From an uncultured Collinsella sp. (GTDB lineage Bacteria; Actinomycetota; Coriobacteriia; Coriobacteriales; Coriobacteriaceae): a DNA stretch of 12,168 nt. Shown in pieces: positions 1 to 5,589 of the stretch. Numbering within the stretch: position 1 is the first letter of the stretch; each line of letters starts with the position of its first letter. The position numbers and the translations under genes were made by a program. The DNA lies in assembly GCA_958418185.1 (NCBI GenBank), contig CATZEP010000032.1:1-12168 (forward strand), written 5' to 3'. The notes beneath the pieces are model-generated. The model made no database searches and was not told the DNA's origin. It saw only the letters and a list, made by a program, of their open reading frames with translations.

Positions 1-102
1 CAGGGTGTTGCAAATGCGGTCTTTAGAAACGAGCGTAATATGGCCAACGAGCAGGTCAAGGTGACCGAACAAAAGCTCGTGCAGCTCATGTGCGAGGCAT
101 AG
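1..102 (+). CDS. C-terminal end of an unidentified protein (5' truncated by the window)
   Basis: Frame 1 is open from the first base to a TAG at 100-102 and gives 33 residues ending in EQKLVQLMCEA. The tail is charged and looks helical. The window holds only this end, so neither domain nor start can be seen and I do not recognise the family. It is followed by 151 bp without a convincing gene before the ferredoxin start, so the two need not be co-transcribed. That gap holds an imperfect inverted repeat near 132-160 (GCGGC...GCCGC) and a weak promoter-like pair, TTGCCC at 183-188 and TATCAT at 208-213, with a long 19-bp spacer. Confidence 0.55.
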   Translation, partial: QGVANAVFRNERNMANEQVKVTEQKLVQLMCEA

Positions 103-253
103 CTTGACGCTTGATCGACCTTGTGCAATCGGGGCGGCGATAGGCCATGGGCTATTTGCCGCAAAGATGCGCCGCGTGTAATTTGCCCGAGGCGTGGGCC
201 GATGGCGTATCATTATCTCTTGCTTGTTTGCACTGCTCAGGGAGGGGCCGCGC

Positions 254-1507
254 ATGGCGCAGGAACACGATCTGTTTGATGACATTATCGAGATCAGCAA
301 GGGTTTCGACTTTCTTAAAAACCCGCTTGGCGGTGTGACCGATGCACTCGATCCATCGGCGCCGCAGTGGAATCCTGCCGACTACAAGGAGCGCCCGCGC
401 GGCAACACCATTCCGTGTCTGACCTGCAAAAACGAAAAGAGCGGCTGCACCGCGTGCATGGATGTGTGCCCGGTCAACGCTATCGAGGTCGAGGAAGACT
501 CCATCGAGATCCTCGACTCCTGTCGCAAGTGCGGCCTGTGCGCCGCTGTCTGTCCGACCGAGGCGATCATCTCGCCGCGCCTGGCGCCCAAAAACCTGTA
601 TGACGATATTGTCTCGGCGGCTACGAGCCACGAGACCGCCTACGTCACCTGCACGCGCGCCCTCAAGCGCATGCCGCGCGAAAACGAGGTCGTCGTTGCC
701 TGCGTGGGCGATATTACGGCTGAGACCTGGTTCTCGGTACTGGCGGACTATCCCAACGTGAGTGTGTACCTGCCGTTGGGCGTGTGCGATAAATGCCGCA
801 ACACCGGCGGTGAGGACATTCTGGGCGAGGCGATTGCGAAGGCCGAGGAGTGGTCCGGCACGGGTATGGGCCTGGAGGTCGACCCCAAGAGCCTCAAATG
901 CCATAAGCGTCGCGAGTACGAGCGCAAGGAGTACATGGAAAAGATTGCCCGCACCACGGGCCTGACGGTGACCAAGCTCAATCCGGCGACGGCGGCGCTG
1001 GCCTCGGTGACGCAAAAGCTCAAGGCCCATCGCCATCAGATTACCCAGCTCGAGCGCACGCTCAACACCATGTGCGGCACCACGACGACCAAGCGTCGCC
1101 GTACGCTTACGCACGGGCGCCAACTGGTGCTCTCGACGTTGCAAAACCACCCCGAGCTTGCCCAGAACATGCAGGTGAGCACGCCGGAATGCGATTTTGA
1201 CAAGTGCACGTCGTGCGGCGAGTGCGTCAACGTGTGCCCCACGTTTGCCTGCGATTTGGTGGGAAGCGGTCGCTTTGCGTTGGAGTCCACGTATTGTTTG
1301 GGCTGCGGCGCCTGTGTCAAGGTGTGTCCCGAGCATGCGCTCAAGCTTGTTGAGCACGACGCGTCCAATCTGGTCGTCGTCGACCCCGAAGCCGAGGAAA
1401 AGGCTGCTCAGAAGGCCCAGGCTCACGAAGAAGCTGAGAAGGTCAAGGCTGAGGCAAAGGCCAAGCTCGACAAGATGCTCGATCAGGTGGAGAAGCTCGC
1501 GGACTAG
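254..1507 (+). CDS. Polyferredoxin: 4Fe-4S dicluster protein with four cluster motifs and helical C-terminus
   Basis: A 417-residue soluble protein, probably a cytoplasmic electron carrier or the electron-transfer subunit of an anaerobic oxidoreductase. Two ferredoxin domains flank a central region. The N-terminal domain has Cys55, Cys58, Cys65, Cys68 and Cys72-Pro (cluster 1, with extra residues between the first cysteines) and Cys90-x2-Cys93-x2-Cys96-x3-Cys100-Pro (cluster 2). The C-terminal domain has Cys318/321/324/328-Pro and Cys348/351/354/358-Pro. The central part (about 130-310) holds further cysteines (for example PLGVCDKC) and a basic stretch; I do not recognise it. The last 45 residues are Glu/Lys/Ala-rich and likely helical or coiled coil. 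No signal peptide or membrane segment is visible. I chose ATG 254 because GGAGGGG at 241-247 sits just upstream; an in-frame ATG at 194 would add 20 hydrophobic/basic residues without a ribosome site. No partner oxidoreductase is in the window, so the redox partner is unknown. Confidence 0.85.
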   Translation: MAQEHDLFDDIIEISKGFDFLKNPLGGVTDALDPSAPQWNPADYKERPRGNTIPCLTCKNEKSGCTACMDVCPVNAIEVEEDSIEILDSCRKCGLCAAVCPTEAIISPRLAPKNLYDDIVSAATSHETAYVTCTRALKRMPRENEVVVACVGDITAETWFSVLADYPNVSVYLPLGVCDKCRNTGGEDILGEAIAKAEEWSGTGMGLEVDPKSLKCHKRREYERKEYMEKIARTTGLTVTKLNPATAALASVTQKLKAHRHQITQLERTLNTMCGTTTTKRRRTLTHGRQLVLSTLQNHPELAQNMQVSTPECDFDKCTSCGECVNVCPTFACDLVGSGRFALESTYCLGCGACVKVCPEHALKLVEHDASNLVVVDPEAEEKAAQKAQAHEEAEKVKAEAKAKLDKMLDQVEKLAD

Positions 1508-1525
1508 CTAAAAGAGCGTAAATGA

Positions 1526-1558
1526 TGGCCGGTGGGACAGATACTGCCCCGCCGGCCA
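1526..1558. repeat. Hairpin downstream of the ferredoxin gene, sharing GGTGGGACAG with its neighbour
   Basis: An 11-bp stem (1526-1536 with 1548-1558, one G-T wobble) encloses an 11-nt loop. It lies 18 bp after the ferredoxin stop. On the plus strand it is followed by six A residues rather than T residues, so it is not a classic terminator for that gene, although it may still stabilise the 3' end. Its left arm and loop contain GGTGGGACAG (1531-1540), the same decamer found in the next hairpin. Confidence 0.5.
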
Positions 1559-1629
1559 AAAAAGTTGCGGTGGAATAGTTCCTGTTTTGCCCTTAAGCTG
1601 GCCATTCTAGGAACTGTCCCACCGCAACT
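1558..1629 (-). terminator. Intrinsic terminator of the GntR gene (minus strand)
   Basis: Arms 1563-1583 and 1609-1629 pair over 21 bp with only one A-C mismatch and one G-T wobble, around a loop of about 25 nt. Read on the minus strand, the stem is followed at once by TTTTTT (1563-1558), the layout of a Rho-independent terminator, and it begins 10 bp after the GntR stop codon. The stem is unusually long, and its arm contains GGTGGGACAG (minus strand, 1623-1614), shared with the adjacent hairpin. Confidence 0.8.
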
Positions 1630-1638
1630 AATAAATGG

Positions 1639-2394
1639 TTAGTTCATGCTGCTTTGGTGGCCGGTTCGACCGGTACCGTTGCGCGTCACGGTTTCATGGA
1701 GCAAAAAGAACCCGGGGACCTGTTTGGTCTCGGTGTATTCCATAAGGATGCCGTCGGCGTTGTAGGTCTGCCCGCGTATAACGGCGAGTGCGTTAAAGTC
1801 GTCGAGATCGAGCACGCGCGCATCTTCGGGCGTGGGATGCTCAATTGTTACATCGCGTTTGCCCGTGGCAATCTTAATGCCAAGGTCTTCTTCGAGGTAA
1901 CGATAGATCGAGTCGTTGACAATCTCGGGTGTCAACCCCGGTACCTGTGAGCTTAGGTAATAGGAGTCGTCGGAGCACACGGCCCGTCCGTCTGCATAAC
2001 GGATGCGTTTGGCACGCGTGAGCTCACAGCCTTCAGGAAACCCGGTAATCTTGGAGATCGCCTTGTTACAGACGAGGAGCTCAAAGACAGTGGTAACCGT
2101 TTTGAGCTCAAAGCCTCGGCTGGCTGCGATTTCCTTAAAGGTCTCGAGTCCGCCGCCGCCACGATTCGTCTCGTCACTGATGTTGCGAATGACGCGCATG
2201 CCTTTGCCTTGCTGGGGGAGCACGTAGCCATCTGCCGCAAGCATCGAGATGGCGCGACGGACCGTCATGCGCGAACAGCCAAACAGCTGAGTGAGTTCAG
2301 TCTCCGAAGGCAGATAGCTTAGATAGGCGTATGTGCCGTCGTCAATCGACTGCTTCACGTTGTCATAAATGGTTTGGAAGATGGCTCGCGCCAT
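1639..2394 (-). CDS. GntR-family (HutC/UTRA subfamily) sugar-responsive repressor
   Basis: A 251-residue cytoplasmic transcription factor. Residues about 8-72 form the GntR winged helix: PSETELTQLFGCSRMTVRRA (29-48) is the helix-turn-helix, followed by the DGYVLPQQGKG wing. The remainder (about 90-240) fits a UTRA effector domain, which in this subfamily commonly binds sugar phosphates or amino-sugar phosphates; the length is typical. The ATG at 2394 is preceded by AGGAG (2405-2401 on the minus strand) at a normal distance. It lies 65 bp downstream of the dehydrogenase gene on the same strand and is probably co-transcribed with it, giving autoregulation through the operators at 3530-3567. It most likely controls the divergent PTS/glycosidase genes too. 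Known relatives such as DasR and NagR bind palindromes centred on GTCTAGAC, which matches the sites seen here. The effector is inferred, probably a phosphorylated alpha-glucoside or glucose 6-phosphate. Confidence 0.92.
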   Translation of the reverse strand: MARAIFQTIYDNVKQSIDDGTYAYLSYLPSETELTQLFGCSRMTVRRAISMLAADGYVLPQQGKGMRVIRNISDETNRGGGGLETFKEIAASRGFELKTVTTVFELLVCNKAISKITGFPEGCELTRAKRIRYADGRAVCSDDSYYLSSQVPGLTPEIVNDSIYRYLEEDLGIKIATGKRDVTIEHPTPEDARVLDLDDFNALAVIRGQTYNADGILMEYTETKQVPGFFLLHETVTRNGTGRTGHQSSMN

Positions 2395-2414
2395 GACGGT
2401 CTCCTAGAGCTGAG

Positions 2415-2446
2415 TGCGCGAGCGGTGGATGAGGACTGCTCGCGCA
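2415..2446. other. Hairpin between the dehydrogenase and GntR genes
   Basis: A perfect 9-bp inverted repeat (TGCGCGAGC 2415-2423, GCTCGCGCA 2438-2446, 14-nt loop) lies in the 65-bp gap between the two minus-strand genes. No T tract follows on the minus strand, so it is more likely an mRNA-processing or stability element, or a leaky attenuator setting the level of the downstream repressor, than a full terminator. Confidence 0.4.
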
Positions 2447-2459
2447 GGTGTCGATCGAT

Positions 2460-3485
2460 TTACTTGCTGGGGTCGATTATATATTTACCCATGGCGCGCA
2501 GAGCTGGGTCTGACAGGATGGCGCCGAGTTCGTCGAGGGAAGCCACCTTGGCGACCATCGAGGATACGTCGATCCTGCCTGAGTCGATGAGCTCGAGCGC
2601 GCGACGCTGCGTATAAGGGTTGATGTAGGACGAGGTAAGCACAAGCTCCTTCTGGAAGACCTCGAAGGGCTTGACGGTGATTGTCTCATCGGGCTTGGTG
2701 AGGCCGAACATCATGACCGTAGCCTTGTGGCCGGCGATCTGGATGGCCTGCTCGATGGTGACGGGCTTGCCAACACACTCGATAACGACATCGACGTTGC
2801 CGACGCCCTCCTGCTTCAGGCAGGCCGGGACGTCCTCGTGGATGGAATCAATTGCCAGGTCGGCGCCGAGTTTGAGCGCAACCTCGCGCTTGCCTTCGAC
2901 AGGCTCGAGCAAGACAACCTTGGTGGCGCCGGCGTTTTTTGCAAGCTGCATCATGAGCAGACCGATCATGCCGCCGCCGATAACGACAACTGTGCTGCCG
3001 GGCTTGATGTTGCACATATCGATGCCGTGCAGGCAGCAGGCGACGGGCTCGGTCATAGCACCCTGCTCAAAGCTGGTGTGATCGCCCAACTTGTAGACTT
3101 GCTGCATATCGACGGAGCAGTACTCGGCAAAGCCGCCGTTGACGGTGGTGCCGTAACCGGTCATATGCTCGCAGTAGTGGTTGATTCCGTCGCGGCAGGG
3201 TTCGCAGCAGCCGCAGGGATGGTTTGGGTCGATGCACACGCGATCGCCCGGTTTAAAGCCAGCGACGTCGCTGCCCACGGCCTCGACAACGCCCGCAAAC
3301 TCATGGCCAAGGATCGTGGGCGGGGTAACGTCGGCTGCACCCTTGTCGCCTTCATAGATATGAACGTCGGTACCGCAGACGCCGCAAGCTTTGACGTTGA
3401 TCAGAACGTCGCGCTTGCCCACGGCCGGCTTTGCCGATTCCTCGACTCTGAGGTCGTGCTTTCCATAGAAGACCGCGCTTTTCAT
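2460..3485 (-). CDS. Zinc-dependent medium-chain alcohol/polyol dehydrogenase
   Basis: A 341-residue NAD(P)-dependent dehydrogenase of the medium-chain (MDR) family, in the sorbitol/threonine dehydrogenase-like branch; cytoplasmic. Catalytic zinc ligands are visible at Cys37 (GVCGTD), His61-Glu62 (GHE) and probably Glu146 (TEP). Structural zinc ligands are Cys91, Cys94, Cys97 and Cys105. The Rossmann fold has GGGMIG at 170-175, and the acidic residue in VVLLEP at the end of the second strand favours NAD over NADP. Length is normal and no key residue is missing. The ATG is preceded by AAGGAG five bases upstream. It is the first gene of a minus-strand pair with the GntR regulator and is divergent from the PTS permease gene. 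The exact substrate cannot be read from the sequence. Its place in an alpha-glucoside locus suggests a polyol or sugar released by the glycosidase, such as glucitol from a glucosyl-polyol, but L-threonine or butanediol activity is not excluded. Confidence 0.9.
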   Translation of the reverse strand: MKSAVFYGKHDLRVEESAKPAVGKRDVLINVKACGVCGTDVHIYEGDKGAADVTPPTILGHEFAGVVEAVGSDVAGFKPGDRVCIDPNHPCGCCEPCRDGINHYCEHMTGYGTTVNGGFAEYCSVDMQQVYKLGDHTSFEQGAMTEPVACCLHGIDMCNIKPGSTVVVIGGGMIGLLMMQLAKNAGATKVVLLEPVEGKREVALKLGADLAIDSIHEDVPACLKQEGVGNVDVVIECVGKPVTIEQAIQIAGHKATVMMFGLTKPDETITVKPFEVFQKELVLTSSYINPYTQRRALELIDSGRIDVSSMVAKVASLDELGAILSDPALRAMGKYIIDPSK

Positions 3486-3521
3486 GGTGACTCCTTAACG
3501 TGGCGGTGAATATTGTAATGA

Positions 3522-3550
3522 AGTATAGGCATGTCTACAGGTATAGACAA
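3522..3550 (-). promoter_or_regulatory. Sigma-70-type promoter of the dehydrogenase-GntR operon
   Basis: On the minus strand a TTGTCT -35 box (3550-3545) and a TATACT -10 box (3527-3522) are separated by exactly 17 bp. The predicted start of transcription, near 3515, leaves a leader of about 30 nt before the AAGGAG and ATG. The -35 box is part of an operator half-site (AGACAAG on the plus strand), so a bound repressor would block polymerase directly. Confidence 0.7.
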
Positions 3551-3567
3551 GCACATCTAGACAAGTT
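3530..3567. promoter_or_regulatory. Operator cluster (GntR sites A and B) upstream of the dehydrogenase gene
   Basis: Site A is an 18-bp inverted repeat, TGTCTA (3532-3537) and TAGACA (3544-3549) with a 6-bp centre. Site B (3552-3567) contains ATCTAGACAAGTT. The half-site AGACAAG occurs in both, at 3545-3551 and 3559-3565, a 14-bp repeat distance that suggests two adjacent bound dimers. The CTTGTCTAGACAAG-like pattern resembles the GTCTAGAC-centred sites of known HutC-type regulators. Assignment to the neighbouring GntR protein is inferred from position. Confidence 0.65.
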
Positions 3568-3680
3568 GAATAGAAATATTAATTGCAGCCATCAGCTATG
3601 TCAGATTTAGCAGGCAAAATACTGAACTTATACCGTTTACGGCCAATTATCGACCGCTGACCGAACATAGAAACCGTATT

Positions 3681-3705
3681 AACTTGTCTAGATAAGTGAT
3701 ATGAT
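3681..3705 (+). promoter_or_regulatory. Operator C and likely -10 region of the PTS promoter
   Basis: CTTGTCTAGATAAG (3683-3696) differs at one position from the ideal palindrome CTTGTCTAGACAAG. The 13 bases AACTTGTCTAGAT (3681-3693) recur exactly, in inverted orientation, in site B at 3555-3567. A TATGAT -10-like hexamer follows at 3700-3705; no good -35 lies 16-18 bp ahead of it, so the operator would cover the spacer. An alternative promoter, TTTAGC (3606-3611), 17 bp, TATACC (3629-3634), is weaker. Confidence 0.55.
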
Positions 3706-3841
3706 AAAAAAGAAGCGCAAGAAGTCGGGGAAGCGGGCCCACCCGTCCTATTGCACGAGGTACACGCAAACGGCGCGTCTGCGGTCTCGAGTGAAGCCAA
3801 AACCGCAGCCGCTCCGAATGAAGAGAGGGGGATTCCCCGTC
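3706..3841 (+). other. Probable 5' untranslated leader of the PTS permease gene
   Basis: Together with 3486-3705 this completes a 356-bp gene-free region. The leader holds a 7-bp inverted repeat (CTGCGGT 3779-3785, ACCGCAG 3802-3808). The ribosome site, within AGAGGGGG at 3824-3831, is partly paired in a GGGG-ATT-CCCC mini-hairpin (3828-3838), which could dampen translation. The PTS frame stays open back to 3701, but that stretch would encode 47 very basic residues, has no ribosome site and does not resemble the family. I therefore treat it as untranslated. Confidence 0.45.
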
Positions 3842-5434
3842 ATGATGCAAAAGATACAACGTTTCGGCGGTGCAATGTACACGCCTGCAATTCTTTTCGC
3901 ATTTTCCGGAATCGTCGTCGGCCTGGGTACGTTGTTTACCACCGAGGCGATCTTTGGCGAGATGGCCACTGCGGGTCATCTTTGGTTTGATTGCTGGAAT
4001 GTGCTGCTCCAGGGTGGTTGGACGCTCTTTAACCAGATGCCGTTGCTGTTTTGCGTAGCGTTGCCAATCTCGCTCGCGAACAAGCAGAATGCTCGCTGCT
4101 GCATGGAGGCTTTGGCCATCTACCTTACCTTCAACTACTTTGTAAGCACAATCTTGGGGCAGTGGGGCCCTGTCTTTGGGGTCGACTACTCTGTCGAGGC
4201 GGGCAGCGGTACTGGTCTTGCCACTATCGCAAGCATCAAAACGCTTGATATGGGCATCATGGGCGCGCTTATCATTTCGGGTATCGCCACGATGCTTCAC
4301 AACAAGTACTTCGACACCGAACTTCCTGAGTGGCTGGGCGTGTTCTCGGGCTCCGTGTTCATCTATATGATCGGTTTCTTCGTTATGGTTCCGGTCGCTC
4401 TTATCGCCTGCCTGGTATGGCCGCATGTTCAGGCTGCTATCGCCGCCTTCCAGGGATTCATCCTTTCCGCCGGTACGTTTGGCGTGGGCGTCTTTGCTTT
4501 CTTCGAGCGCGTGCTGATTCCTACGGGCCTGCACCACTTTATCTATACGCCGTTCTATTATGACAACGCGGCGGTCAACGGCGGCATCTTTGCTGCTTGG
4601 GCCAACATCCTGCCCCAACTGGCTGCCGATCCGAGCATTGCTCTTAAGGATGCCGCACCCTGGGCTGCCTATACCTGCCCTGGTTGGACTAAAGTCTTCG
4701 GCTCGCTTGGCGTCGCCATTGCGTTTTATATGACCGCCAAACCCGAGCGCAAGCAGCGCGTCAAGGCTCTGCTGATCCCGGTCACCCTTACCGCTATGCT
4801 TTGTGGTATTACCGAGCCGCTTGACTTCACCTTCCTGTTCATCGCGCCCGGCCTGTTCGTCGTCCACTGCGTGCTCGGAGCGCTCGGCTGCATGGCTCAA
4901 AACCTCCTTGGCGTCGTGGGTATCTTCGACGGCGGCATCATCTCGATGCTCTCGTGGGACTGGCTGCCCCTTTGGGCCGCACACGGTCTGCAGTACGCCA
5001 TCTCCATCCTTGTCGGTCTGTGCTTTACCGCTCTTTGGGTCGTGGTCTTCCGCTTCCTGATCGTCAAGTTCGACTTTAAGACCCCCGGTCGCGAGGATGA
5101 CGATGTTGAGGTCGAGCTCAAGTCCAAGGCCGACTACAAGCAAAAGCAGGGCGGTGCTGCTGCTAGCAAATCGGTCGCCCAGAGTAAAGATGATGAGCGC
5201 TTGGTGCTTGCCGAGAACATCCTCGATCTACTCGGTGGCACGGACAACGTCATCGATGTAACTAACTGCGCCACCCGTCTGCGCGTTAACGTCAAGGATA
5301 AGGGCGCCGTTGCACCCGAGGCTTCCTTCAAGGCGATCGGTACGCATGGCTTGGTGGTCCAAGGCCAGTCAATCCAGGTCATCATCGGCCTTACCGTCCC
5401 GCAGGTTCGCGAGAAGTTCGAGAGTCTTCTGTAA
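3842..5434 (+). CDS. PTS alpha-glucoside (maltose-type) EIICB permease
   Basis: A 530-residue membrane protein that transports and phosphorylates an alpha-glucoside. The EIIC part (about 1-430) starts MMQKIQRFGGAMYTP, typical of the MalP/AglA/GlvC group of the glucose-glucoside PTS family. It has many hydrophobic segments, LHH at 230-232 in FERVLIPTGLHHFIYTPF, and the GITEP substrate-site motif at 322-326. A charged linker (about 420-453) leads to EIIB (454-530), whose phospho-acceptor is Cys476 in NCATRLR. No EIIA domain is fused, so phosphate must come from an EIIA encoded elsewhere. I took ATG 3842, which follows AGAGGGGG and matches the family N-terminus; 3845 is also possible. The glycosidase gene follows after 155 bp on the same strand. 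Operator C upstream suggests GntR control. Maltose is the likeliest substrate, but trehalulose, turanose, isomaltulose or maltitol are possible for this family and enzyme pair. Confidence 0.92.
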   Translation: MMQKIQRFGGAMYTPAILFAFSGIVVGLGTLFTTEAIFGEMATAGHLWFDCWNVLLQGGWTLFNQMPLLFCVALPISLANKQNARCCMEALAIYLTFNYFVSTILGQWGPVFGVDYSVEAGSGTGLATIASIKTLDMGIMGALIISGIATMLHNKYFDTELPEWLGVFSGSVFIYMIGFFVMVPVALIACLVWPHVQAAIAAFQGFILSAGTFGVGVFAFFERVLIPTGLHHFIYTPFYYDNAAVNGGIFAAWANILPQLAADPSIALKDAAPWAAYTCPGWTKVFGSLGVAIAFYMTAKPERKQRVKALLIPVTLTAMLCGITEPLDFTFLFIAPGLFVVHCVLGALGCMAQNLLGVVGIFDGGIISMLSWDWLPLWAAHGLQYAISILVGLCFTALWVVVFRFLIVKFDFKTPGREDDDVEVELKSKADYKQKQGGAAASKSVAQSKDDERLVLAENILDLLGGTDNVIDVTNCATRLRVNVKDKGAVAPEASFKAIGTHGLVVQGQSIQVIIGLTVPQVREKFESLL

Positions 5435-5452
5435 ACCATCGTCCATCGAAAC

Positions 5453-5492
5453 AATCGGCCTTGCAGAGCCGGTATGCACCGCAAGGCCGATT
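5453..5492 (+). other. Perfect 12-bp hairpin between the PTS and glycosidase genes
   Basis: AATCGGCCTTGC (5453-5464) and GCAAGGCCGATT (5481-5492) pair perfectly around a 16-nt loop, 18 bp after the EIICB stop. No T tract follows (the next bases are CTAGAGATAAAAAA), so it is probably an intercistronic stability or partial-termination element rather than the operon end. Such structures can set a difference in dose between a permease and a more abundant enzyme. No convincing promoter is visible between it and the glycosidase start. Confidence 0.55.
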
Positions 5493-5589
5493 CTAGAGAT
5501 AAAAAACTCCACTTCTAGGTAACAATTCCAAACCGTGCAGGCCGCGTACGGGGATGGATTGAGCAAGCGGCCAGAATGAGGAGGACATC

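Noticed and set aside
152..1426. Long open frame (424 codons) antisense to the polyferredoxin gene
   Set aside because: Low-complexity Ala/Arg/Gly/His-rich translation typical of an antisense frame in GC-rich DNA; no ribosome site or family pattern, while the plus-strand frame has clear ferredoxin motifs.
2727..3509. 260-codon plus-strand frame opposite the zinc dehydrogenase gene
   Set aside because: Ala/Asp/Val-rich shadow of a gene with intact zinc and Rossmann motifs; no start signal.
3701..3841. N-terminal extension of the PTS permease to ATG 3701
   Set aside because: It would add 47 extremely basic residues not found in the family, without a ribosome site, and begins inside the likely -10 region.
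3647..5143. 498-codon open frame antisense to the PTS permease gene
   Set aside because: Charged, Asp/Lys/Arg/His-rich composition with no domain; it runs through the operator region, and the opposite strand encodes a textbook EIICB.
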